From positions 100,914-164,913 of the forward strand of contig CAJNYU010000002.1 of NCBI GenBank assembly GCA_905331475.1: a stretch of 64,000 nucleotides of DNA, in the 5' to 3' direction. Shown piece by piece: positions 20,479 to 31,717 of this stretch. The first letter of the stretch is position 1. The number at the start of each line of letters is the position of its first letter. The stretch is from Rotaria socialis (lineage: Eukaryota > Rotifera > Eurotatoria > Philodinida > Philodinidae). The notes under the pieces are model-generated. The model saw nothing but the letters and a program-made list of their open reading frames with translations, ran no database searches and was not told the origin of the DNA. Position numbers and translations under genes: made by a program.

Positions 20479-23400
20479 TTAATTGGTATTTAATTTATGA
20501 GCATTATTATTAGTATCATTTCTTGTTGATGTTATTGAACCTGGCATTTCATTCGATTGTTGATATGAAACAATATTATCCTTGTATTGTTTTGGACTAA
20601 AAAAGAATTGAAATAAAAAATAGTTTATTGATATTTTTCAATTAAACAAAAACAAGACAACTAATGGCAAAAAAAACCTCAAGTAACGGAAAAGAAGCGC
20701 TTGAATAATGGCGTAAGTTCTTTGACATGACTTTTATGCATAATAATAGTAATCTACCTTTCAGTAAAAATAGTTGTTAGATCAGGACTATCCATCTGCA
20801 TGTCTAAATATAAACAAACCAAATCAAATAAAAGATACGATTTCACTAATTTAAGTACCATTAGATTGATTATATCGTTGATATTCGATAATTTCACGTT
20901 CCTTAAAATGTGCTTGAATTTCATTTTCATTCCAACCACGACGCGATAATCGTTTATGTTCTTTACTCCACATTTCATGACAATCTTGTGTAGTTGGTAA
21001 ACTAGATACATAATGGTGTATAATACAATGATGATAGTTTATAATGTGAAATTCACTTACGGAGGAGCTTTCATTGTACCATCGCCAATACATTTAAGCC
21101 ACGATGATTGAAGTGCATCATCTGCACTTATTCGTTTTGATGGATCTAATTCGAGCATACGATCTAGTAAGTCCAAAGCAGGTTCAGCAAGACTAAAATA
21201 GTCATATAGATTTGTTAAATGAAATGGCGTTCAAAATGACTCATACTATTGAAATTCTTCACGTAATCTTCTTCTATAAGTTTTTCGTTGTTTCAATGTT
21301 GCAAATAAAGGTAAATTTATGACATCTGGCCATACAGCTGGTGTAGGTGAACCACATAAACGTGAAATAATTTCTAATTGATCATCTTCACGTTGTGCTT
21401 GAAATAAAGGTCGACGTTGAAATAATTCACCTAAAATACATCTATACAAAACAAATGATGAAAAGTTGTTGTTTTCAATGAAAAGCAGTAAGAAAAAAGC
21501 AAAAACAAATGAAATAATTTACCCACAACTCCAAATATCAATCGCTGGTCCATATCTTTCTTCGCCAAGTAATAATTCCGGTGGCCTATACCATAATGTA
21601 ATAACTCTATTCGTGTATGGTCGATCTTTATCTTCAGCATTGTATAATCGTGCAAGACCAAAATCAGCTAATTTTATGTTTCCATGATTATTTAGTAAAA
21701 TATTTGAACATTTTATATCGCGATGTAAAAATTTTCGATTATGGCAATAAGCTAAGCCAGACATAATTTGAAACATCAAGGAAGCAATATGATCTAAATC
21801 AAGTTGAATTAAACCAGAATCTAATAGACCAAATAAATCATGATCACAATATTCAAAAACTAAATAAAATGATGTATCATTTCGTATATCTGATATTGAA
21901 CGTGCATCCATAACGATTTCTTTTAAATTAACAATGTTCTCATGAGTTAATTGACGAAGAATTTGAATTTCACGAACAGCTGTTATTGGAAAACCTTCTT
22001 TTTCATTTTCTAATCGAACTTTTTTCAATGCGCAAAGGTCACCTAAAGAAAATCAGTCAATGAAACTAAATTTTGATTAATTCATATATGTATATATATA
22101 TATGCATACCGGTTTGTTTATCTCGTGCTTTAAAAACTTCACCATATGTACCTTCACCAATTTTAGTTAAGATTTCATACATGTCAACGTTACGATCATC
22201 CCATTGATTTTTACGCATATCATCACGACGTTGAAGAATCCTTAAAAAGAAGAAGACAAAAATAGCATGTAGTTGCTGATACATTATTTATATTTCTTTA
22301 AAATAGTGTTTCACAAAGTGAGAAATTAAAATTTCTTGAGCTTACAAAGGTCTTCGCATTGGTTTATCAGATTGATTAGAAGAATGAAGCTTATTTGTTG
22401 ATGCTGAATGACTAGGCGAAATATTATTTGGACTCGACGATGAAGGAGAATCTTGTTCATAATTGGGTGGCATCGGCAATGAACGTGTTAAATTTGTTTG
22501 ACCACCAGAGAGTGAAACATTGGTAGAATTTGACGATGATGTTGGTCGACGCCGTACATTTGAACTTAAATGTAATAGATTAGAGAATGTTAAGCATAGC
22601 TCTTTTCGTTTCAATTTACTCGAAACGACTGGAGTTTGAACTAGATGTTAATAGTTGGCCAGATGATTTAACATTTTTCTACAAAAACGATAAATAAATA
22701 TAAATTATTCTCATAGTTTCTATGTTTATTTTAGAAACTTATCTCAAAAACAAAAATCTATTAGACATCTAGTAAATTTTTCTAAAAAACTTTAATAAGA
22801 AAATTTTATTGAAAAGGTGGAGCTTTGAGTTATTATAACAGCAATTTCTTAGTAATAATGCTCAATTTAAAAAGAAAATTGTAAGTCGATAATACAAATG
22901 ATTTTCCCAGGGAACTAGTAATCGAATACTTGATAAAGTCTCGTTTGTATCAGAACTAACTAAAAAGATAAATTCAACTTCGGAGAAAACGCATTAATTT
23001 AACTATAAAACTAATTTAAAAATTTTAGTCATCCAATACAGAAATTTATAACCTACATCATTATTATTTATTTGTATTTGATCATTCGATGCTGTTATGG
23101 TTTGTGATACTACTTTCTGTTTCCTTGTTTTTGGTCTTAATTTATCAAGCTCTGAGCCGAGTGTTCCTTTTGTTAATTTTCCCTGTTGACCATGTTCATA
23201 TTCTTTGGATGGTGAATAATGATTATTTTCGTTTGAACGTGTTGAAGATGATGATGATGATCGTCGTCGATGTTTTGAACGATCACGACGATGTGAAGAA
23301 TAGATCGTTGATGGACTGGATCGTCGATGTTTTTTTGATGAATGATGATTACTATGACGATCATTATCTCCATCATGATGTTTACGTTTTTTATTTATTG

Positions 23401-23917
23401 CTTCAAAATCACTATCATGGGATTGTGATATTGGAAATGATGTATCAAATGTATGACGATGTTGTTCAGAATTATGATAACGTCGTTTTGAAGTTGATTC
23501 ATGTCGAGAATGCTTTGATGATGATGATGATACACGTTGAGAATTTCGACTATTGAATTCAAGGAATAGAATATTAGAAATTTAAAACAAAAACAATGTT
23601 TACCTATCGGTATTGTTATCTTTGGGCGATGAACGATGTGCTGATGTTGTTCGACGAGATTTTTGATGATTACTATCACTATCTTTGTCAGATGATCGTT
23701 GTCGATGATGTTTACTTTTTTTTTTATTTGTTGATGAACGCTGATGTCTACTAAGTTTTGATGTAATACTTATTGGCGATGATGATTCAGGTGATATAGT
23801 TTCAAGTAAGGATTGATTTTGTGGATGAAATGATGAATCACGCACAGTTGATCGACTATGATTATTATGAATATTTGATGCAGACGACATCAACGTTTTT
23901 GAAAAACCAATCGTCAT
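20479..23917 (-). CDS. CDK12: Cyclin-dependent kinase 12/13 (transcriptional CTD kinase)
   Basis: Eleven exons on the minus strand: 23604-23917, 23053-23549, 22346-22640, 22110-22240, 21523-22042, 21247-21441, 21061-21192, 20859-21001, 20758-20803, 20678-20719, 20479-20596. They give about 810 residues. The first ~370 are Arg/Ser/His-rich and disordered, like the RS region that targets CDK12 to nuclear speckles. The kinase domain (about 389-690) has [14 protein letters not shown], the PITAVRE helix (430-436), [13 protein letters not shown] (518), DFGLARLYN (538) and an activating Thr near 555. The CDK12/13 signatures [30 protein letters not shown] and the post-kinase QDCHEMWSK are present. 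It phosphorylates Ser2 of the RNA polymerase II CTD with cyclin K. The C-terminal tail is short. The exon 2/3 junction is least certain (weak GTTATA donor, two usable acceptors). Confidence 0.93.
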
Positions 23918-24827
23918 ACGATACCAAAAGAGAAAATTTTATTTAATGGCTACCAATCTAACTTAGATATTGTCATTCGAATGTGTCATATCAATCGTAT
24001 ATAGTTCAGTTACAAGAATATTATTAATGGTATTATTATAGAAATTTAATCAGAAAATAATGAAATGACATATAGTCGCTTCGGAAATTGAGATGACTCA
24101 TCGATTTGTTATTCAATAGCGAACATACTAATGCACTTGATGGCGCTAAATTTTTTCAAACTTTTTTTCAACGCTCATCTAATGATCATACGTTTTTGGA
24201 TAGGCGTTAGTTCTTCTCACGTAGTCGGATTTTTTGATTTCACAGTTATTTCCAAGAAAATCAACATTAATGTAGACCAATACCTATTGATATAGCTCTT
24301 AACCAATGATAATAGCAATACATCATTAGATTAGGTTAGGTTAAACAATACACATAGATACATTGAAATTTACAAATTCATTTTTTTATATCTACGATTA
24401 GCTCAATGTCCCAACGAATCAATATAAAATAATAAGCACTTCTCGGACCATTATATGCCTAGACACTTTTTTTTTAAAACTAAATATCCAGTTCGATAAA
24501 GAATAATTTTTTCTATCTACTGATAACAATTTTATATGTAGCCCTTTCCAACAAACCAATCTACCAATCATATGTATTTGTTCTTGTTTCACTTATTTCT
24601 TTGTGTTTTTTCGGCTAATATATACTAACCGTCCATCCTATGATCATTCATTTTGAGAAGAGGAATAATAAACAAGAGAATATTTTCTTGGAAAAACGAA
24701 AAATCAAATGTAAAAAATAACTTTTTTATTAAAATGAAATGTTTAAAAATTAAAAAAGATGAGATTGAACAATGACCATCGAAGTTTTATTCCCTTTTTT
24801 TATCGATTATAAAACAAATACACGAAT
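23918..24827. other. Upstream region of the CDK12 gene
   Basis: AT-rich DNA that must contain the minus-strand promoter of the CDK12/13 gene. A short TTAGG array lies at 24331-24343. I see no gene. Confidence 0.5.
24331..24343 (+). repeat. Short TTAGG array
   Basis: TTAGGTTAGGTTA preceded by TTAGA. A second, slightly longer array of the same unit lies at 25599-25617, on the other side of the dead gene at 24828-25428. TTAGG is the arthropod telomere unit, but two or three units can arise by chance. Confidence 0.4.
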
Positions 24828-25428
24828 ATGATGGATGGTAACGATAATAATCAACCTCAAACATGAATAATTCCTCAATCAGAATTCAAATTAAAATATT
24901 TGCTCGGATGTAAAAAAATTGAAGGAGAAGAAAAAACTATTCATGAAAATAAGAAAATTGAAGAAGAGCAAGAAACTAAACGTAAAAGAATTCAAGAAGA
25001 ACAAGAAATTAAACGCATGAAAATAAAACATACACAATCATCAACATCAAACGATACATTATGGTCATCTCATCAAGATTTTTACGTTAATAAGGTAGAT
25101 GGTAATCTAAATGGTTTTGAAATTAATTGGATATCGTCAAATGATAATGATTATGTTAATGATGCAATAGAAATTTGTATTGAAGATTATTTGAATAAAC
25201 TTTCATCACGTAAAATAGTCTGAAATGGATCTTTAGGAACACTTTAATGGCCTAATAGATAATTTATTAAAAGCATTTAATGATTCTACATTATTACAAT
25301 ATAAAGATACAGCTGGTTCGTCTTATTTAGAATCCAAATTTTCTCCTGATTGTACATTTATTTTCAAAAAGTATCAAATATATGTTAAAAACTACTTTAT
25401 TCTCTCCATGGTATCACATGATACTTAA
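24828..25428 (+). pseudogene. Broken gene, coiled-coil plus unidentified C-terminal domain
   Basis: The frame starts with ATGATG at 24828 and reaches an in-frame TGA after 12 codons (24864-24866). It then reads a Lys/Glu-rich coiled coil (KKIEEEQETKRKRIQEEQEI) and a segment ending SSRKIV at a TGA (25221-25223). The sequence continues one frame over (from 25225, with a TAG four codons in) as a chain that includes LLKAFNDSTLLQYKDTAGSS and SPDCTFIFK, ending at 25428. Two stops and a frame change make it non-functional. The second half resembles, from memory, nuclease-like domains of Crinkler-type proteins found in rotifers, fungi and oomycetes; this assignment is tentative. Splicing around the defects seems unlikely because no GT-AG pair removes them cleanly. 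Confidence 0.55.
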
Positions 25429-25598
25429 CATTTTTCTTTCAATGCTACCAATATTTATAGATTAATTATGTTTTTTTTTACCTGTTTTCTCTTTCTTTCT
25501 CCTATAAAGTAATTCTTATATTTCTGTCAAACAGTGACACTATTATTTCAATTTTTCTTTTGGTTAATTAATGACTAAACAGAAACAAAAAAGATTAT

Positions 25599-25617
25599 TA
25601 AGGTTAGGTTAGGTTAG
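25599..25617 (+). repeat. Short TTAGG array, second copy
   Basis: Three GGTTA/TTAGG units in a row (TTAAGGTTAGGTTAGGTTAG). It mirrors the array at 24331-24343 in the same orientation. Confidence 0.45.
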
Positions 25618-26257
25618 TCAGTTGGTCATGATCGGGCGTTGTTGACTCTTGCAGATACAAAACTAATGAATTTCAAGTGCACTATAAAAAAAAGTGAATT
25701 AAATTAATTCGTTTAAAGGCAGTATTCGTCTTCAATAAATAATGAAATCATCAATAGAGCATAGAACACGAATCTTGAATTCAAGTAAAAGACAAAATAG
25801 AAACTGCATATATAATGAGAGATGTCTCTACCGTTTATGTATGGTTTTTATCAGGGTATTATCAACCGTGTTTTCATAAAATTATGCAATATATTGAACC
25901 TATATTCTATACGTAGTCAATATAATCTTTTCAGAAATAATTAGTCAGAATTTTAATCAAATTGACTTTAGAAAACTCTGCAAAACATATTTGAAACGAA
26001 AAGGAGCGATTTTAAAGTTAAGAAGAGTTTATTTTATTGAAGTAGGACAAGATCTTGCATAACTACTTTTATAAAAAAAAAGTAATCAGTGAGTGCATGT
26101 CTAAGATCGATATTATTTATGTTCAATATATCACAACAAGGTTTTCACAAAATTTTTTTGACATATCTCATTTTATTTTATTAGAATCTTTATTAACAAT
26201 AAAGATAATTTTTATTTAATGGCTATTGCTGTAATCATGTTGACCGTATTGTTGAGG

Positions 26258-26640
26258 TCATATTGTATTGTTCTCGCGCGAATTCCATTCTTCAGTAGCT
26301 TTGACAACGTTCGAAGGTAGTTCTACGTCTGTTAAATAGATATTTAAATCTGATAATATCTCGTAGCATATTCGCTATTAATACATAAGCTGAATGAACA
26401 ATCGAGTTGAGCTCGATTTCAATCTTGTTTACTATTCTCTATCGATTTTGATAAATGAAACGTCGCATAATTTCTGATAGATTTGATCGGCTATACAAAA
26501 GCGTGTCGCTTCATCGGTCAGGTCCATCAAGATTGGCATAAGTCAGGTCAATGTACAAATGAACTACTGCTGCGGAGATAGGCGACTCTAACTCCAAGTT
26601 GGAACGCGAGATGATGAAGCTGGAGCGGCACATAGTGCAG
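26258..26640 (-). pseudogene. Possible degraded gene fragment
   Basis: Read on the minus strand, one frame gives AAVVHLYIDLTYANLDGPD before a stop, and another gives VELPSNVVKATEEWNSREN before a TGA at 26258-26260. Both read like real protein rather than AT-rich noise, but they are in different frames with several stops between them. I do not recognise the family. The signal is weak. Confidence 0.2.
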
Positions 26641-29137
26641 TTGCTCATCTCTGTGCTGCTTGCATCATAGATGAAACAGATATTAGTCTCCGATCAGTCT
26701 AGTGCTGCTGATCTACCAGATTAATCTACAATAATGAGATGGGAGATTTTCTTTGAACACAGCTATCTTCGTTTTTGTTAGATAAAAGAATTGCCCACCT
26801 ACTAGTTCGACCTGTACATTTGAGTGTCTTTTTTTTGTTATAGACTGAAATGAGCGATATAGAGAAGAAATGGATTACATATCGAGATTCGTAGCACATT
26901 CTTTTTGGTGTTGTACTTAGTCGAGCATGTCATGGCATGGTTTTGATGAATCTTTTAGTCTGGAAATGAATAATGAGACATTTATGATAATGAATCAGAA
27001 CTTATCTTAGATTACATATTAGTTCAAGTTGATGGATACAGTTATTCCTTTTTTTCAACGTCATTGTGTTTCGTGCAGCACATAAATTCACGATATTCGC
27101 TCTTAATCGCAGACACACCTATGCAAGGCATCATATGAAATCGCTTTTTTTTCTAATGAATTTAATCGTATATATATGCCTTAGTGTCGCCGTGATAGGA
27201 CCCGTGATTTTGCGGAACATATCACAATAGAATACGTTGCAGTTTTGAGTCATTAATTAGTTTTGAACGATCCCAGATGAAAGACACACGGTCAGAAACG
27301 ATACTATACTTTAGCTTTTTTGGTCCTGTAAAATTGTTTCTGGTTGTTGTAATGCTCAGTCTGGAATCGCATGGGAAATCTATTATCCTATATGAATGTT
27401 TTTGAATATGAAACAATTATATCAACTACATGTTCCTCGTAGTACACGCTGCTTAGCTCATTTAGTCATAAATTCATGTACCGTCATTATTCGAGAGAAT
27501 ATTTTACCGTTTAATACTAGTAGTTTTACGTATCGAAAGTTGTCAACGGCCAATGAGTCATGCTTTCCATAGCAGATTTGAAAGTGAATAATGCACTTTG
27601 GATTAGAAATGTGAAGGGAATAAGTATCGATAAGACGACAACTTAAGAAAGAATTCGTAATTTTATTCCAAGTCAAATATACTATCTCTTATTTAGCTTA
27701 AACGTTCTTCAGAAATCTATTTGAAGCAAAATACTTTTAGTTTTGTATGGATCTATTGAGATCTGATTATAAATGTTCTAAAAGGTTATAAATATTATTT
27801 AAAGAACAAAAATTATCTATAAAGCTTCTGACTTGATTGCCATCCATCAACATCACGATAAACAGACATTTCACAAATATCTACTTAAATTTTAATTCAA
27901 TTATCCTCAAATATCACTAAATTTCATTAAACACTATTCATTAACTGTTATGAGCCATGCAGATTCTGTTTGTAAATAATGAGTTTCGTGAAGTAAGACT
28001 GAAATATTTAGTTATTAGATCTTATTGGAGAAGAGTGCCTCTTGCTACAATTTGCTAGTTTCTATTTTCAAGACATAAGCAATCTTCGACAGAAGTTGCT
28101 AGTTTTCAAGCTGATTATGTGCGAAAATCATTGAAATCTAGCATTAGAATAATTTATTTGTGATTTAATTGTAAAAATGATTTGTTTTTTTCTCAATATT
28201 TGATGTCTGATCTGAATAAGAAAAATATAAAATTTCTTTTTATTTACCATAAAAATAAAGTAAAGTCAGTCTTTTTTTATAGGGATTTGCTCCGCCTATT
28301 AATCGATAGCATCAAAAACATATTAGATGCGTCGATGTTTTATGTCAGGATAGCAAGATGAAAAAAATATTTTCATTATGACTATAACAGATATCAATTA
28401 TCAAACTTCCAACGATGCTTTTACTTGATATTTGGACAAGAACGTAGTTCAGAACATGGAAAAAATACTTGTAATCGATCCTAGACGATAGCTATGAGTA
28501 AGTCAATAAGCAAATTTACCAGGTTGGCATTGATCCGGCGTTATCGAAATATGTAGCTGACTATTGACATAAGACAAGGTAAGAATAACAATATTGTATT
28601 TGTTTGCTTATCGATACTTTGTCATGAGCCATTTTCGAAAGAAAAAGATTATAGTAGTACGTTTTTTTTACAGTTGTATAGAAAATGAAAACATACGAAT
28701 AAATAACTAAATCGATTCTTTCTCTTTGCCTATGTTTTTATTTGCGTTCACTTCGTCCACTAGCCATTAGAGTTCATAGAAACTATAGTGAGTCACACAT
28801 TCAAATGAAATTATTTTAAAAATTTTATTTATACACATCACTACCAACAAAGGACTAAATATTTGACTAGGTCATGAGTTCATTTTGTTTTAGATTCTCG
28901 GACATATAGTAGATAGTTTATCTTGGTATCAAATTTGATTAAAATCTGTTGTATAACAACTTGTGCTTCGTTACATCCATCTACTCTTTATTTTTCTTTT
29001 TTCTTTTTTCTTTCTTCTTTTCTATCAGTTATCAACTTCGTCAAAGTTTATCTACAGTCACCTATTCACCATATAAAGATATAGAATCAGTTAAAATACA
29101 AGTAGAACATAAAGTTGATTTAAAATAAAAAGAAAAC

Positions 29138-30358
29138 ATGGCAAATCCAATGCGAACATTTGCGTCGGATAATTATGCAGGAGTTTTACCCGAAATTATG
29201 TCTGCATTAACAGAAGAAGCTCAATCGGGTCGTCATGCACGTGCCTATGGTCATGATAATGTTACGAACGAAGCGCGTCTTTTAATTCATGAAATATTTA
29301 ATTCGTCGCCCGATGATCCATTACCAGGTGTTCATTTTGTATTTAATGGTACTGGTGCTAATATACTTTCCATAATGGCTTGTACGCATTCTTATCATGC
29401 TGTTATTTGTTCGGATATTTCACACATAATTTGTGATGAATCATCGTCACCAGAAACAGTAACTGGAGTACGTTTAATATCAATACCAACCGATGAAAAT
29501 GGAAAAATCAATGTCGATATTATTGAAGAAAAACTAGATCGTATCGGTGATATGCATGCGGCTCAGCCAAAGATGATAACAATTGCACAACCAACAGAAT
29601 ATGGAACTGTTTATACGATTGATGAACTTAAACAAATATCAAATTTAGCTAAAAAGCATAATTTATATTTTCGTAAGTTTTTCTATTTTGATAATTTGAA
29701 TGAACTTTTACTTTTTTTTATGATTATTAATTTTAGACGTTGATGGTGCACGATTATTTAACGCTGCATCATCATTAAATTGTACTCTTCGTGATATAAC
29801 AACAGCGGTTGGTGTTGATATTCTTTCATTAGGTGGTACAAAAGTAGATGTTTAAATAGATAATAATCAATAGTTCAATATATTTATTATTTGATTTAGG
29901 CTGGTTTAATGTACGGAGAAGCTGTTATTATTTTCAATCAATCGCTACTCAAAAGTGATGATGGTCAAGATAATTCATTGAAATACCGTCATAAACAAGT
30001 GATGCAATTAGCATCGAAACAACGTTTTATAGCAATTCAATTTTTAATTTTGCTAAAAAATGATTTTTGGAAGAAATCAAGTGAACATTCCAATGGTATG
30101 GCACAATTATTAAAAAAGCGTCTTGAATCACTTCCGAAAAAGAATGATAAACCATTAATACGTATAACAAGGCCAGTTGAAACCAATGCTATCTTTCTAG
30201 AAATACCAAGAGATTGGTATAAACCATTATCAGAATTATTTCCATTTTATATGTGGAGAACGAAAACTTCTGAAGTTAGATTAATGTGTTCATTTGATAC
30301 AACAGAAAATGATATTGATCGATTTATTAACAAAATGAATGAACTTATTCAAAACTGA
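29138..30358 (+). CDS. Low-specificity L-threonine aldolase (PLP enzyme), bacterial-type
   Basis: Three exons (29138-29672, 29737-29843, 29900-30358) encode 366 residues. The enzyme would split L-threonine/allo-threonine to glycine and acetaldehyde with pyridoxal phosphate. Family features are the N-terminal FASDNYAGVLPEIMSALTEE, the FNGTGANIL motif for PLP phosphate, DISHI..DE, the aspartate of HVDGARLFNA (D181, PLP nitrogen contact) and the Schiff-base lysine in SLGGTKAGLMYGEAV (K214). The length fits the family. The 'FASDN.AGV.PEI' opening is the form I know from one bacterial clade; animal and yeast GLY1-type enzymes open with a 'DLRSDTVT' motif. This suggests ancient horizontal transfer, but the two short GT-AG introns and host-like base composition show it is naturalised. 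The gene appears intact. Confidence 0.92.
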
Positions 30359-31717
30359 AAAGTGTTTTTCTTCCTCTTTCTGTTTCTTTTCATAGGGATA
30401 TTTTTAGCATACTAACACGAAGTTAAAGTATGAAATAAACAGTTTTCTTTTTATGCTGAAATATTTCTTTCATTGTTTAGGCAAGATTAATTGTTAATCG
30501 TTACATAGCTTCACGTTGTTTCTTATATAGCTATCGTTGAAATTCTAATGATATTAGTTTGGAATTAAAGAAAATATTTCGTTGAAACCTTAATAACTAC
30601 ATTTGTGTAGAGCCAATAAGAATATTTTTCAATGCTAAGCTTGATCAATTTCTTTTTTCAATTGATACTAAAATAAATTTATCGGTTTAACTAGTAATTT
30701 AACATATTGTGTTACTAGTTTCTGATTGATAAAATGAAATCAGTTGGCAATACTACCGATTCTAACTAAAACGCAGCTCTACCATGACTTATAGAATTTA
30801 TCAAGCTCTTGAAATTTATCTTTCTATGGGATGAAATAGGAGTGATTTAAATATAGTTTGATAAAAAAAAAGAACATATTTGAAAAGTAAAAACTTTCAC
30901 CAAGAATCCGTCTATTTGAGATTGCTGAAATAAACATCACAATTTCAATAAATATAGACAAAAGAAAAGATTAATTATCATTTTAAAATAAAGAAAAACG
31001 TAAAAACAAAAACAAAAAAAAAAATTTGGAAGAATAACATTTACTGCTATGAGCAAACACGCATAAATTCTTAAAATAATTATAGAAGAATACATTACAT
31101 ACATTCGAAGTATAGATATAGACGTATATAAATATTTTTATTGAACCATATACAGACTTAAATTTCGAAGAAAACAAGTTAAAATAAACAAATCCAACTA
31201 AACTACATAAGTTGGCTAATCACAAAAAATTCCATTGTATTCACTTAACTCTTATGAAATAATCGTATAAAATGTATTTTTTTTTCAAATATTAGGAAGA
31301 CAAGAAAAAGCAGAAATAAAAAATTCCAAACCAACAATTGTTTTTTTTTTCGACTACCAGATTGGACAGAAAACGGATAGTGCAATGAACCGAAAAACAA
31401 AAAGAAACCAATTGGTATCAATACACTTTAAAAAAAAAGAGACAAAAAGAAAACATTCTCTACGAAAAGTAAGATAAAAAGGAAGAATAAAGGCACGTGA
31501 AAATATGAGTCTTATTAATGCACGTGTCAAACCAAGGAAAAAATGCAGAAGACAATTACGAAGAGTTCATTTTCTTTTGTTTGAATACCAAAAGAATATC
31601 TGATCTACCTATTAAAAAAGATAAGCACCCTTCAAAGCTACTTCCAATGATGTAAATTATATTTCTTTTCGAGATTAACGAAAGACAAATGGTGTTAAAC
31701 GAAAACGAATAGGCTCA
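30359..31717. other. 3' regions between threonine aldolase and Dispatched genes
   Basis: AT-rich and A-rich intergenic DNA between two convergent genes. AATAAA-type signals occur shortly after the aldolase stop (near 30432). No gene is visible. Confidence 0.55.

Larger units (their letters stand above)
25429..29137. other. Long intergenic region with weak coding relics
   Basis: No intact gene. TTAGG units occur at 25599-25617. On the minus strand, 26258-26640 contains protein-like snippets in two frames (for example LTDVELPSNVVKATEEWNSR at about 26270-26335), broken by stops, suggesting another dead gene. The remainder is AT-rich. The last few hundred bases before 29138 carry a pyrimidine-rich stretch (about 28985-29025) that may belong to the leader or promoter of the threonine aldolase gene. 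Confidence 0.45.

Noticed and set aside
21466-21687. Plus-strand open frame across the kinase exons
   Set aside because: Antisense shadow of the CDK12/13 catalytic exon, whose protein sequence is unambiguous.
23089-23556. 155-codon frame on the plus strand rich in D, H, M and V
   Set aside because: It is the antisense of the RS-rich second exon of the CDK12/13 gene; simple AGA/TCA-type codons leave the opposite strand open.
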